Of a DNA stretch of 64,000 nucleotides, positions 8,021 to 17,399 are shown piece by piece. The notes beneath the pieces are model-generated. The model saw nothing but the letters and a program-made list of their open reading frames with translations. It did no database searches and was not told the DNA's origin. The translations under genes were made by a program, and so were the position numbers. Position 1 is the first letter of the stretch. Each line of letters opens with the position of its first letter. The DNA comes from Phycisphaerales bacterium UBA3190 (GTDB taxonomy: Bacteria; Planctomycetota; Phycisphaerae; Phycisphaerales; UBA1924), in contig DEXG01000015.1 in assembly GCA_002364005.1 (NCBI GenBank), positions 387,309 through 451,308 of the forward strand, written 5' to 3'.

Positions 8021-9370
8021 CTATTTGCCAACACAGAAGGTGGCAAACACGCGTCCGATCACATCGTCGGGTGAGACCTCGCCCACCAGTTCGCCCAGCG
8101 CGTCGAGCGATTCACGCAGACCCAGGGCGATCAGCTCGGGGTGCTGAAGCGACCGTGTGCGTGTATCGATCGATTGCATCGCCCGGTCGATCGATTCGAT
8201 CGCCATGTTCAACGCCCGACGATGCCTGGGCACGAAGACGCCGACCCCAGACCCGCTTGCCCGGCTCGTCGCATCGGCGATCGCACGGCGGAGCACACCC
8301 AGCGTCGACGCATCGAAGGCGCACACCGAGACACCGCTCGAATCGATCGGGCTCTGGGCGGGCAGATCGCTCTTGGTGCGTACCCGCACCATCGGCACAC
8401 CATCACGCGTCTCGAAGAGCCGCTCATCAAACCGCCCGCTGGGATCGCACCAGAGCACCGCGTCGGCCTCATCGATGAATCCCCTCGCTCGCTGCTGGGC
8501 CTGCTCGTCGATCGCGTCGATGGCCCGATCGCCCAGGCCCGCCAGATCGACCAGCTCGACCGCCCCGGCACCGGGCACATCCTGCGACAAATCCAGCGGC
8601 TCAACCAGCGCATCGCGCGTCGTGCCCGCCCGATCGCTCACCACCGCGCGGGTCGTGCCCAGCAACGCGTTAAACAGGGCACTCTTGCCCGCGTTGGGGC
8701 GACCGATCAGGACCACGCTGGGGGCGTCACGCACGACACGGTCGCCCGAGGCGCCGCCGACCTGCTCGATGAGTTGCTCGCGGAGTTGTTCCAAGCGTGT
8801 GCGCAGGTCGACCGACGCGATCGGGACCACATCGTCCTGGTCTGAGAAATCGACCCCCGCTTCGACCAACGCCAGCAGGGTGGTGATCTCGTCAACCCAC
8901 GCCCGGCACTGCTGCCCGTATCGCCCGTCGAGCAGCTGATCAGCCGCTCGCAGGGCACTGCTGTGCAGGGCACTGATGCGCAGGGCGATCCCCTCGGCCT
9001 CGCTGAGCCCCAGGCGGCCGTTCATATAGGCCCGGGCGCTGAACTCGCCCGGCTCAGCCAGACGCACGCGTTCGTCCTGCAGCAACTGCGCCAGCACCCG
9101 ACCGACGAGGTGTGAGCCGCCCGGGAGAATGATCTCGATGGTATCCTCGCCGCTGTAGCTGTTGGGGCCTGGGTAGAACAAGGCCGAAACCGGGAACGAG
9201 CCGGCATCGCCCAATCGCATGCGGCTGGCATAGCCCCCCCGCTTCTGGGGTTGGATCTGGAGGTGGTCGCGTGCGAACGCTTGGGCTTCGGGGCCGCTGA
9301 TTCGGATCATCGCCCGCGGGGCGTTGCCCGGTGCGGTGCTGATCGCGACGATGGTGGTCCCTGTGGGCAC
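8021..9370 (-). CDS. mnmE: tRNA uridine-5-carboxymethylaminomethyl modification GTPase
   Basis: 449 aa. MnmE, together with MnmG, modifies U34 of tRNAs reading NNA/NNG codons. The N-terminal folate-binding domain begins TTIVAISTAPGNAPRAMIRI. The inserted G domain shows the P-loop GRPNAGKSALFNAL, switch segment AGTTRDAL, DLAGLGD (usual DTAG, here Leu) and TKSD as the base-specificity motif. The protein ends in FCVGK, the catalytic-Cys C-terminus characteristic of the family. Start is GTG 9370. It lies directly downstream of yidC, a widely conserved order. Confidence 0.95.
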   Translation of the reverse strand: MPTGTTIVAISTAPGNAPRAMIRISGPEAQAFARDHLQIQPQKRGGYASRMRLGDAGSFPVSALFYPGPNSYSGEDTIEIILPGGSHLVGRVLAQLLQDERVRLAEPGEFSARAYMNGRLGLSEAEGIALRISALHSSALRAADQLLDGRYGQQCRAWVDEITTLLALVEAGVDFSDQDDVVPIASVDLRTRLEQLREQLIEQVGGASGDRVVRDAPSVVLIGRPNAGKSALFNALLGTTRAVVSDRAGTTRDALVEPLDLSQDVPGAGAVELVDLAGLGDRAIDAIDEQAQQRARGFIDEADAVLWCDPSGRFDERLFETRDGVPMVRVRTKSDLPAQSPIDSSGVSVCAFDASTLGVLRRAIADATSRASGSGVGVFVPRHRRALNMAIESIDRAMQSIDTRTRSLQHPELIALGLRESLDALGELVGEVSPDDVIGRVFATFCVGK

Positions 9371-9393
9371 GCGACGGCTCGCAAACTGCCCGG

Positions 9394-11490
9394 TTACTTG
9401 GGGCGTCGGTTGTGCTTGGAAGCAGGGTTGATCGGGGCGGGGCCCTTCTCCTTGATCTGCTTCTGTGCGTCGGCGGCTTCCATCATGCGGGCCATGAAGC
9501 CCGGGCCCTTGTTCTTGCGTTCAGCCCGGATGTTCTCGATCTCGAGCATCCCGTGCTTCTTCATGTGGGCCCGGATCCACTTGTTCTCGATGATGCCGAC
9601 GGTCGAGTTGGTGATGAAGTAGAGCGCCAGGCCCGATGGGGCGGCGTACATCATCAGCGGGAACATGACGACCATCATGACCTTCATCAGCTTCTGCTGC
9701 GATTCCTGCTCGGGCGTCAGCGAGGCCTGGGTCGGCGGGGTGAGGTACTTCTGGTGCAGGAAGAACACCACGCCGAGGAGGAGTGGCAGGACATTGATCG
9801 AGCTGACGCTGCCCCAGAGCGGGAAGCTGAAGTGCATCGAGGCGGGCAGGGGGATCGCCCCGTCGGGTGCAGCCAGGTCACTCATGAAGCCCCAGCCACC
9901 AAACTGCTGGAAGATGCCATAGAAGGCGGGCTCGTGTCGCAGTTCGGTCGCGAAGAACAGGGTCGCGTAGAGGGCGATCCAGACGGGCGACTGGAGGAAC
10001 ATGGGCAGGCAGCCGAGCATGCCGGCGGGGTTGATGCCCTCTTCCTTCCAGAGCTTGGCCATTTCCTGCTGCTGGCGTTTGGAGTCGTCCTTGTACTTCT
10101 CCTTGATGGCCTTCTGCTTGGGGCCCATCGACTGCATCTGGACGCTGAACTTCTGTACGCGGATCTGTGACCAGCGGGTGACCGGGTGCAGGCAGGCACG
10201 AACAAGGAACACCAGCAGCACGATGGCGATGGCCCAGTCTCCCACGATCATGTGGAAGGTGCGGAGAACATCGATCAGGATGTGCGAGAGCCACTGGAAG
10301 GTGCAGGGGGCACAGATGCCGCCCAGGTTCGAGACGACCATCTCGGGCATGTTCAGGGCCGCGATCACCGGCTCGCTGTTCATGATGGGCTTGTTGCGCA
10401 TACCCGCGTAGATGCCCATCGAACGCGTGTAGCTGGCGCCGGGCTCGATCTCGACCTGCTCGCCCTGGAGCCCGAGCACCTGCACGGTGTCGAGCGACTG
10501 GGCGTAGGGATCGAGCACATAGCGGTCGATCCTGGCGATACCTGTGAGCAGCTTCTCGTCCGCGCTCTGGATCGAATCGGTCTCGAACACGGGGTGGATG
10601 AGGACCGCGAAGTAGCGATCGGTGAAGCCGATCCAGCTCAGTCGCTGGGAGTTGGGTAGCAGTTCCTCATTGGGCCAGACCTGCAGGGCGGGCTGGTAGG
10701 CCTTGCCGTAGGCCGCCTCTTCCCGCTTCCCGAGCAGCTTGTTTCGGCTGTAGAGCTTGTCATCGACGCTGACCTGCTTGGAGGTCCCCTGCTGTTCTTG
10801 GGCCCTGAGGTAGCCGTATCGCACGCGTCGGCGGTCGCCGCCGTAGGTCGACTCGGCCTTGGGCATGTCGATCATCGCGGTGGTGTTGAGCACGACGCGG
10901 TGTGGCTGATTGTCGAGGTTCTCGATGACCTCGGTCAGGATGAACCCGTGGCGATTCTCGGGCTTGAGCTCGAAGCGGCGCTCCAGTCGAAGCACCGGGG
11001 TTCCCTCTGCATCGTCGATGAACAGCTCGAACACGCCCGGGGACAGCTCTGTCCAGAGCGGGGATGCCTCGCTGCCGACGATTTCGACGGGCTCAGCATC
11101 GATCACGATCGAGATGGCCGCGAAGGGCACGGCCCGCACGCCGTTGGCGTTGACCTGTGTCTCCTGCAGGGTGATGTGCTTCTCGAACTTGACCGTCTCG
11201 AACTCATCGGGGAGTCGGATGGCCTCGATGCCCGCGCCGTAGGTCGTGAACTCGAGGTAGGTCTTCAGGTCGGGGTTATCGAGGTCACCGAGCGTGGCGA
11301 ACCCGTCGTCATCGACACTGGCCTGGCGTACAACGAAGCCCGGGGCGTCGTTGGTTGCTGGCTGCGCCGCGGACTCTTCGACCGCCGGCTCGTCCTGCGC
11401 AAGCGCGTTGGGCGTCAGCAGCACGCTGAGGGCGAGCAGCAACAGGATTGAACTTCGGATGATGTGCGTCATGGGTGCGTGGGTGCGCAT
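9394..11490 (-). CDS. yidC: Membrane protein insertase YidC
   Basis: About 698 aa. An N-terminal hydrophobic segment ending in a signal-peptidase-like NALAQDEP is followed by a large periplasmic domain (about residues 50-380), as in Gram-negative YidC. The conserved core of five membrane helices carries LVFLVRACLHPVTRWS (the positive groove Arg), QKAIKEKYKDD in the cytoplasmic hairpin, and GCLPMFLQSPVWIALY. The C-terminal tail is basic. YidC inserts inner-membrane proteins with or without SecYEG. The start is uncertain: ATG 11490 is chosen over GTG 11508 and ATG 11472, and none has a strong ribosome site. mnmE follows 23 bp downstream. Confidence 0.93.
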   Translation of the reverse strand: MRTHAPMTHIIRSSILLLLALSVLLTPNALAQDEPAVEESAAQPATNDAPGFVVRQASVDDDGFATLGDLDNPDLKTYLEFTTYGAGIEAIRLPDEFETVKFEKHITLQETQVNANGVRAVPFAAISIVIDAEPVEIVGSEASPLWTELSPGVFELFIDDAEGTPVLRLERRFELKPENRHGFILTEVIENLDNQPHRVVLNTTAMIDMPKAESTYGGDRRRVRYGYLRAQEQQGTSKQVSVDDKLYSRNKLLGKREEAAYGKAYQPALQVWPNEELLPNSQRLSWIGFTDRYFAVLIHPVFETDSIQSADEKLLTGIARIDRYVLDPYAQSLDTVQVLGLQGEQVEIEPGASYTRSMGIYAGMRNKPIMNSEPVIAALNMPEMVVSNLGGICAPCTFQWLSHILIDVLRTFHMIVGDWAIAIVLLVFLVRACLHPVTRWSQIRVQKFSVQMQSMGPKQKAIKEKYKDDSKRQQQEMAKLWKEEGINPAGMLGCLPMFLQSPVWIALYATLFFATELRHEPAFYGIFQQFGGWGFMSDLAAPDGAIPLPASMHFSFPLWGSVSSINVLPLLLGVVFFLHQKYLTPPTQASLTPEQESQQKLMKVMMVVMFPLMMYAAPSGLALYFITNSTVGIIENKWIRAHMKKHGMLEIENIRAERKNKGPGFMARMMEAADAQKQIKEKGPAPINPASKHNRRPK

Positions 11491-11521
11491 GTGCTTGATT
11501 TCTCTCACGCGTAAGGGGCGT

Positions 11522-12301
11522 TCAGCGCCCTTCGAACAAGCGATCGCCCAACCAGTCGTGCAACTGCGGGATCGCCTTGATCATGTCTGCGGTCTCTTTG
11601 ATGTCGTACTCGACGCGAACGAACTCGACCTGCCCGGGTGAAAGGATCACATAGGAGGCACGCGGGTCGTAATCCCGCGGCTGCCCAACCGAGCCCACAT
11701 TGACCACCGCCTTCTCGTCGGCGATGAACTTGAAGATGGGCTCGTCGCCGATCTCGTTGGGCGGGTAGAAATCGGGCTCGTTGCTGAACACGCCGGGCAC
11801 ATGGGTGTGGCCGACCAGCGCGATCTTGTCGACCCGGTCGAAGATCGCGTCGATCTTGTCGGGCGATTCGCTCACATCATCGGGGAAGATGTACTCGTTG
11901 ATGGGGCGTCGCGGGGAGGCGTGCACCGCCAGGACCGGGGTCCCGTCCTCGCACAGGTCCTCGACGGCCCGCACCTTGAGCGAGCTGAGGAACGCGTAGC
12001 GTCGTTCGCGAGCGGCCTGATCGGGCTCGGCGTCGAACTGCTCGCGGGTCCAGAACGCGGCGGCCTCGGCGGTCGCGTTGAAGTTTGTTGGCTCGTAGAG
12101 CACCCCGAAGTCGTGGTTGCCCATCAGGGCCCAGGCGCATTTTTCCTGGACCAGATCGACACATTCGCGGGGCTCGGGGCCGTAGCCCACGATGTCGCCC
12201 AGACAAACAATCTTCTGTATGCCGCGTGACTCGATATCTTCGAGCACTCTTCGCAATGCAACAGCATTGCCATGGATGTCGCTGATAACGGCGGTTGGCA
12301 C
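11522..12301 (-). CDS. Calcineurin-like metallophosphoesterase
   Basis: 259 aa with all metal-binding motifs of the family in order: SDIHGN (residue ~7), GDIVGYGPEP (~35), MGNHD (~60), a His in VHASP (~125) and GHTHVP (~168). This YfcE/YmdB-like fold hydrolyses phosphodiesters or phosphomonoesters; the substrate cannot be told from sequence. Start is GTG 12301. It lies upstream of yidC on the same strand with a 31-bp gap to the yidC start region and may share its transcript. Confidence 0.85.
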   Translation of the reverse strand: MPTAVISDIHGNAVALRRVLEDIESRGIQKIVCLGDIVGYGPEPRECVDLVQEKCAWALMGNHDFGVLYEPTNFNATAEAAAFWTREQFDAEPDQAARERRYAFLSSLKVRAVEDLCEDGTPVLAVHASPRRPINEYIFPDDVSESPDKIDAIFDRVDKIALVGHTHVPGVFSNEPDFYPPNEIGDEPIFKFIADEKAVVNVGSVGQPRDYDPRASYVILSPGQVEFVRVEYDIKETADMIKAIPQLHDWLGDRLFEGR

Positions 12302-12568
12302 GACGGATGTCTCACAGAATCAAGGGTTTGCGTTCCCGCACGACGGCGGGACGGACAGGGACAGGCGAGAACAATAGGAGCCAAAGACGCCTCATGCAAT
12401 CACTTCTTGCGGTTCGTGGCCCGCTGATTTCTCTGTCTGATTGCTTGGCGCATATGATGAATCGGGCCCATATGGCCGATGAATCAGGACGAACGGGCCG
12501 GGAACGGGGATCGTCACACCCGCCCCCAGCACGCCCAACCCGTGTAGACGCATGTCAGGGAACGACTT
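12302..12568. other. Divergent promoter region between the phosphoesterase and clpP genes
   Basis: 267 bp between two genes transcribed away from each other, so it must hold promoters for both. A TATGAT at 12453-12458 is a possible -10 for clpP, but no good -35 is present at the right distance. The frame across it has no coding character. Confidence 0.4.
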
Positions 12569-13168
12569 ATGCCCGCAGCCTCAGTCAGTTATCAACGAAC
12601 CCGCGAGATGACGATCGACGAGCTTTTGCTCGAGAATCGCATCGTCTTCTTGGTCGGCGAGATCAACCACGCCAGCGCTTCGCGTGTGATGATGCAGATG
12701 CTCTATCTTGAGAATCAGCGTCGCAACCAGGAAATCAACTTCTACATCAACTCACCGGGCGGGGTCGTCGACGACACCCTCGCCCTGTACGACACGATGC
12801 GCTTCCTCAGCTCGCCCATCGCGACCTACTGCATCGGGCGTGCCTACTCGGGCGGCTCGGTCCTGCTGACCGCGGGCACCAAGGGGCGACGCTTCATCCT
12901 GCCCCACGCCAAGGTCATGATCCACCAGCCCTACGGCGGGATCACCGGCCAGGCCGAGGACATCAAGCTCCAGGCCGAGCAGATCATCAAGAGCAAGCAG
13001 ATCCTCATCGACATCATCGCCAAGCACACCGGGCAGACCGCCGAACGCGTGCGCGAGGATTCGGAACGCGATATGTACTTCGACGCACAGCAGGCCAAGG
13101 ACTATGGCCTGGTCGACGAGGTGCTGACCGAGCCGCCCGAGTCGCTGAAAACCGGCGCCGGGTCGTAA
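12569..13168 (+). CDS. clpP: ATP-dependent Clp protease proteolytic subunit, first paralogue
   Basis: 199 aa serine protease subunit. Seen: INSPGG (oxyanion loop), catalytic Ser in [10 protein letters not shown], where most ClpPs read GQAASMG, catalytic His in [12 protein letters not shown], and an Asp in the [20 protein letters not shown] segment. All three catalytic residues are kept, but the two residues after Ser differ from the common form. The next gene, 61 bp downstream, is a second, more canonical clpP. Two ClpPs may form a mixed tetradecamer, as in several actinobacteria and cyanobacteria; that is inferred. Confidence 0.92.
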   Translation: MPAASVSYQRTREMTIDELLLENRIVFLVGEINHASASRVMMQMLYLENQRRNQEINFYINSPGGVVDDTLALYDTMRFLSSPIATYCIGRAYSGGSVLLTAGTKGRRFILPHAKVMIHQPYGGITGQAEDIKLQAEQIIKSKQILIDIIAKHTGQTAERVREDSERDMYFDAQQAKDYGLVDEVLTEPPESLKTGAGS

Positions 13169-13229
13169 GACCCTCTCTGTATTCGATGATCTCACACCCG
13201 AACACCACACCGATAAAGGTGAATCTGAT

Positions 13230-13847
13230 ATGACCACCCCAAGTGCACATCTCGTCCCGATCGTGATCGAGCAGTCCGGTCGAGGCGAACGCTCGTACGA
13301 CATCTTCTCGCGTCTGCTCAAGGACCGCATCATCTTCGTCACCGGCGGTGTCATGGATGAGATGGCCAACCTCATCGTTGCCCAGCTCCTCTTCCTCGCC
13401 AATGAAGACGCCAACGCGGATATCCACCTTTATGTCAACTCGCCCGGCGGCAGCGTGACCGCGGGCCTGGGCATCGTTGACACCATGAAGTTCATCAAGC
13501 CCGATGTCTGCACCTACATCATCGGGCAGGCCGCCTCGATGGGCTCGGTCATCGCGTGCTCGGGCACCAGGGGCAAACGCTACTGCCTCAAGAACGCACG
13601 CAACCTGATGCACCAGCCCCTGCTTTCGGGGGTCATGGAAGGCCAGGCGACCGATCTGGAGATCGAAGCCAAGGAAATGCTGCGACTCCGCGACCGCCTC
13701 TACGGGCTCTACGCCGACGCCACCGGTCAGGATCAGGAGAAGATCCACCGCGACTGCGATCGCAACCTCTGGCTCGACGACAAGGAAATGGTCGAGTACG
13801 GGCTGATTGACGCGGTCCTCGAGTCCATGCCTGTGCAGGACAGCTAA
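13230..13847 (+). CDS. clpP: ATP-dependent Clp protease proteolytic subunit, second paralogue
   Basis: 205 aa. Motifs are canonical: [10 protein letters not shown], catalytic Ser in [13 protein letters not shown], His in [11 protein letters not shown], and Asp in the [18 protein letters not shown] segment. Together with a Clp/Hsp100 unfoldase it degrades tagged or misfolded proteins in the cytoplasm. A ribosome site AAAGGTG precedes ATG 13230. It shares a transcript with the first clpP and is followed by a terminator at 13873. No clpX or clpA gene is in the window. Confidence 0.94.
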   Translation: MTTPSAHLVPIVIEQSGRGERSYDIFSRLLKDRIIFVTGGVMDEMANLIVAQLLFLANEDANADIHLYVNSPGGSVTAGLGIVDTMKFIKPDVCTYIIGQAASMGSVIACSGTRGKRYCLKNARNLMHQPLLSGVMEGQATDLEIEAKEMLRLRDRLYGLYADATGQDQEKIHRDCDRNLWLDDKEMVEYGLIDAVLESMPVQDS

Positions 13848-13872
13848 GGCCACGACACAATCTCACGAACAC

Positions 13873-13898
13873 AAACCCGCGAGCAATCGCGGGTTTTT
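13873..13898 (+). terminator. Intrinsic terminator after the clpP pair
   Basis: Stem AAACCCGCGA (13873-13882) with TCGCGGGTTT (13887-13896), loop GCAA, followed by further T residues. It lies 25 bp after the second clpP stop. Confidence 0.85.
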
Positions 13899-13976
13899 CT
13901 GTGCATGCACGCCCGGGATCCGACGCATTGGACTTCTGGTATATTGGTCAGACACACACACCCGAAAGGAACACCT

Positions 13977-14573
13977 ATGGATGTCTCGCTCGCCCAGCTC
14001 TGGCTCCCGATCCTCATCGCGACCGTCTGCGTCTTCTTCGCCAGTTCCATCATCTGGATGCTGCTGCCGTACCACAAGCCCGACATCAAGTTCATCCCCA
14101 ACGAGGGCGAGTTCGACGAGGCGATCAGCAAACTCAACATTGCCCCGGGGTTCTATATGTATCCCAACTGCCAGGACGCCAAAGACATGAAGGGCGACGC
14201 GTTCAAGGCACGCTGGAAGAGCGGCCCGTGGGGCACCATCAATGTCTTGGGCCAGCAGCCCAACTTCGGGATGAACCTGCTCAAGACCTTCATCGCCTAT
14301 GGCGTCATCACCGTGATGGTCGCCTACATCGCCGGCTTGGCGATGGGACCGGGCGCGGACTACATGGAAGTCTTCCGGGTCGTCGCGACCGCGGGGATCC
14401 TGGGGCACTGCATGGGTGCACTGGCAGGGTCGTTCTTCATGGGCACGCCCACGCGATTCATCATCACCAGCTTCATCGACGGCGTGATCTTCGCGCTCAT
14501 CACCGCTGGGGTCATGGCATCGATGTGGCCCGCGGCTCAGTCGGCGCTGGACGGCACACTGATCGTGCAGTGA
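13977..14573 (+). CDS. Uncharacterised integral membrane protein
   Basis: 198 aa. A first membrane helix (about residues 5-28) is followed by a soluble stretch (30-90) containing YPNCQDAKDMKG, then three to four helices (about 97-118, 128-150, 155-172, 174-190). I recognise no enzymatic motif. ATG 13977 has CGAAAGGA about 6 bases upstream, so the longer frame from 13905 is rejected. It sits after the clpP terminator and appears to be a single-gene unit. Its stop abuts the stop of the converging dehydrogenase gene with no space between. Confidence 0.7.
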   Translation: MDVSLAQLWLPILIATVCVFFASSIIWMLLPYHKPDIKFIPNEGEFDEAISKLNIAPGFYMYPNCQDAKDMKGDAFKARWKSGPWGTINVLGQQPNFGMNLLKTFIAYGVITVMVAYIAGLAMGPGADYMEVFRVVATAGILGHCMGALAGSFFMGTPTRFIITSFIDGVIFALITAGVMASMWPAAQSALDGTLIVQ

Positions 14574-15545
14574 TCAGTCGAAGCTGACCAGCACCCCGAT
14601 GTTGGACTCGTCCTGGGCGCTGCGCAGGGCGCTGATCGCGTCGTCGAGCTTGTATCGCTTGGTGATGAGCCCGCTGAGGTCGATCTCGCCGCTGGACATG
14701 GCCCGCACGCCCTCGCTGATCGAGCCGCAGCGTGAGCCGACGATCCGGATCTCTTTGTCGGCGATCAGGCCGTGGTCGATGGGCAGCTTGGGGACATTGA
14801 GCGGCACCGGCGCCCCGGTGAGCACGATCGTGCCCATGGGGCGGACCATGCGCAGCGCGTCGTCGAGCCCCTCGGCGGTGCCGGTGGTTTCGATGATGAC
14901 ATCCTGATCGTGGCGTCGCCCGACCTCGTTGATGTGGCGGTGCTTGATGCCCCACTTGGCGCAGAGTTCGAGCCGATCGCTCTGGCTGCTGAGCAGACGC
15001 ACCGAGGCGTTGAGACGGGTCATGACCTGAGCGCACAGGAGCCCCGTGAGCCCCTCGCCCAGCACGCTCACGAATGGACGCCCCTCGATATGGGCGACCT
15101 GACCGGCGTGCATCGCCCGGGCGAGCATGAAGGCCAGGCACGCGTGCTCGTCGTCGATGGCCTCGGGGACTTGGCACAGGTTACGCGTCTCGAGAACGAA
15201 GGCGTCGGCCAGGCAGCCGTCGCGACCACGGAGCCCCAGCACGAGCCGGTCAGGATCATGATTGCCCAAACCACGCCGTGCGAGTTCAGAGCTTGGGTCG
15301 CTGATGTGGATGTTGCCCACGACACGCTTGCCGACCAACGCAGAATCGTCACATGCGTCAACCACCCCCACAAACTGGTGGCCCAGCACGCCCGAATGGT
15401 CGATGCGTCCCTGCGCCACGCCGACATCGGCCTCGCCGATCAGCACGCGTGTGGGTTTGATCAATGCCTGCCCGGGAGCCGCGTCGGGCTCGGGTGCCTT
15501 TGGATCAAGGTACAGCTCGTTGTTGACTCGTCGTACAGCGCGCAC
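14574..15545 (-). CDS. Medium-chain (zinc alcohol) dehydrogenase-like protein
   Basis: 323 aa with the MDR layout: an N-terminal GroES-like domain containing GHQFVGVV (the GHE catalytic-zinc region, here GHQ) and a Rossmann domain with SVLGEGLTGLLCAQV and ETTGTAEGLDDAL. The structural zinc lobe, normally four Cys, reads PSSELARRGLGNHDPDRL and has none of them. The residue where the first catalytic Cys is expected is also not obvious. It may therefore be a zinc-free or altered MDR oxidoreductase; substrate unknown. GTG 15545 is supported by GAGGTGA just upstream. Confidence 0.75.
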   Translation of the reverse strand: MRAVRRVNNELYLDPKAPEPDAAPGQALIKPTRVLIGEADVGVAQGRIDHSGVLGHQFVGVVDACDDSALVGKRVVGNIHISDPSSELARRGLGNHDPDRLVLGLRGRDGCLADAFVLETRNLCQVPEAIDDEHACLAFMLARAMHAGQVAHIEGRPFVSVLGEGLTGLLCAQVMTRLNASVRLLSSQSDRLELCAKWGIKHRHINEVGRRHDQDVIIETTGTAEGLDDALRMVRPMGTIVLTGAPVPLNVPKLPIDHGLIADKEIRIVGSRCGSISEGVRAMSSGEIDLSGLITKRYKLDDAISALRSAQDESNIGVLVSFD

Positions 15546-15662
15546 GCATCACCTCATATCGGGGACATACCCACACTGATATCGAACCGATCGGTGTGTG
15601 ATCTGGGTGGGAAGCGGCAATGAATCTCTTATGGGACGCGGACTGGTGGTCTGGTGGGGCGA

Positions 15663-16502
15663 TCAGCCGTCGATCACGGGGTCCATGCCCACCGGGGTGC
15701 CGGGCGTCTCGTTTGGAGGCGGGGGCATGAGCGGTAGGTACTCGATGATCTTCTTCTTGCGGTTGAACACCGGGTAGGTGTAGGGCTGGGCCGCGGCGAA
15801 GATCTCATCGGTGGCGTTGTACCAGTCGATCCAGGCGCGACCATCGAGCCCGAAGTTTTGCCCGGTCAGGATCATCAACGCGTGCTGGACCCGGTTGTTC
15901 ACCGCCAGGCGTGAATCGCCCAACGCGCTGATGAGTCCCAGCACTACGCGGTTCTGTCGATACTGGCCCAGGGCATCGCATGCCGCGGCGCGGATGTCGG
16001 TGTTCGGTTCGTTGTTCTCATCGATGAGCTTGAGCAGCGGGTCGACGGCTTCGACGCCGTGGATGCGCTGCAGTCCTCGTGCAGCTTCCAGACGCACGAA
16101 GTCGTCGCTGTCTTCAAGGGCCGCGACAAGCAGTGGCGCGTGTTCCGGGTCACCGTGTCGCCCGAGTGCACGCACGGACGCACCGCGGACGCTGGCGTCC
16201 TCGTCGTCAAGGCCGTCGATGTAGAGTTCGAGGTAGACCGGCTGCCCACCGAAGTCGGCGCTGGAGAGCAGGGTGATGCCCTTGTAGCGTTTCTCGGCGC
16301 TGTATGGGTCGGTGGCCATGTCGGCTGCGGCACTGGGCGAGACCTGGGGGTTGAGCACCTGCAAGAGCGATGTGGTGCCTCGGGGCACATCATCGAAGGT
16401 GTTGCACCCGCTGAGCACGAAGACCATCGCCATGAGCGCCCCGACCGGGAGCATCGCTCGGATTCGGGCTGTGTTGTGGCTGGTGCTGGCGTGTGTGTGC
16501 AT
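15663..16502 (-). CDS. HEAT-repeat lipoprotein
   Basis: 279 aa. The N-terminus is a lipoprotein signal: a hydrophobic stretch ending VLSGCNTF (lipobox Cys near residue 33). The middle (about 85-205) holds three to four HEAT-like helical repeats, such as DEDASVRGASVRALGRHGD, DSDDFVRLEAARGLQRI and NTDIRAAACDALGQY. The C-terminal 50 residues are Pro-rich. HEAT repeats make protein-binding solenoids, so it is likely a membrane-attached scaffold. No partner is evident from neighbours; it may share a transcript with the 261-aa protein upstream. Confidence 0.75.
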   Translation of the reverse strand: MHTHASTSHNTARIRAMLPVGALMAMVFVLSGCNTFDDVPRGTTSLLQVLNPQVSPSAAADMATDPYSAEKRYKGITLLSSADFGGQPVYLELYIDGLDDEDASVRGASVRALGRHGDPEHAPLLVAALEDSDDFVRLEAARGLQRIHGVEAVDPLLKLIDENNEPNTDIRAAACDALGQYRQNRVVLGLISALGDSRLAVNNRVQHALMILTGQNFGLDGRAWIDWYNATDEIFAAAQPYTYPVFNRKKKIIEYLPLMPPPPNETPGTPVGMDPVIDG

Positions 16503-16571
16503 ATGCGAGTATATCGAACCAGCCCGGGAAAACCCATGAATCGAGGGGTGATGGGGGCTGGTGATGCGGGC

Positions 16572-17357
16572 TTATGGCTGGAGCGTCCCCGGGCCACGAT
16601 TGGCATCACGCAGAGCAACCGGGCTATCGAGCATTTCCCGCAGCACGATCGCTTGGCGGATCTGCTTGCGGTCTCGGATCATTGATCGGGCGCTGATCCC
16701 TTTGGAGGGTGCACGCTTCTTGGCGGGCGCGGGGCTTGAGGGCCGCTGAGCCATGATCGATTCCTGCTGGACCGACGCTCCGGTAGCAGGGGTTCGGGCA
16801 CGCCTTTGCTCGTCGCGCGGGGTGCGCGTCACGGGTGCTTGCTTGGCTGGCTGCGGGCTCAGCGTTACCCGACGAGCCGGGACCTGCTTCTGCGTTGCTG
16901 GCGTTGCCCGACGCGAGGCGGGGATCACCTTGGGGCGTCCGCTCGGCTGGGGCGATGGTCTGGCAGGTTGTGTGGGTCGGGGTGTTGGGACCGCCCGAGG
17001 GGTCTGCCGCTGGGCAGGGCGGGGCTTGGGTGCGGCTGGGGCTGCGATGGATGCACGCTTCTCGCGCATCGCCCGCAGTTGCTCCATGCGTTGTTTTCGC
17101 AGGGCTTCGATGCGCGATTGGCGATCGTTCTTGCTGGGCGCTTCTTTGGGCTCGTCGTAGACGATGACCGGATCGCTGAGTGACTTGCCTGTGCGGAGTG
17201 CTTCGGATTTATGGCGTGCAATCGCGGCCTGGGCTTCCCGCCGGGCCTTCTGCTCTTTGGCCTTCTCCTGTACACGCGCGGCGACATTGATGAGTCCGAA
17301 CACGATCGGGATCAGGAGCCACGCGTTGCCAAGCATGTACTGGATAAACTGATTCAT
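16572..17357 (-). CDS. Single-pass, Pro/Ala/Arg-rich protein with a planctomycete C-terminal motif
   Basis: 261 aa. One N-terminal membrane helix (about residues 9-27, NAWLLIPIVFGLINVAA) precedes a charged, coiled-coil-prone stretch (28-110, EKAKEQKARREAQ) and a long disordered region rich in Pro, Arg and Gln (110-220). The last 40 residues contain RQAIVLREMLDSPVALRD, a short conserved tail I associate with planctomycete proteins of this kind. No catalytic motif is visible. It could be a membrane-tethered adaptor. Family unknown. Confidence 0.65.
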   Translation of the reverse strand: MNQFIQYMLGNAWLLIPIVFGLINVAARVQEKAKEQKARREAQAAIARHKSEALRTGKSLSDPVIVYDEPKEAPSKNDRQSRIEALRKQRMEQLRAMREKRASIAAPAAPKPRPAQRQTPRAVPTPRPTQPARPSPQPSGRPKVIPASRRATPATQKQVPARRVTLSPQPAKQAPVTRTPRDEQRRARTPATGASVQQESIMAQRPSSPAPAKKRAPSKGISARSMIRDRKQIRQAIVLREMLDSPVALRDANRGPGTLQP

Positions 17358-17399
17358 CAGCAGGAGTATATCGGGCCTGAGGCGTCCACGCCCGTGGAA

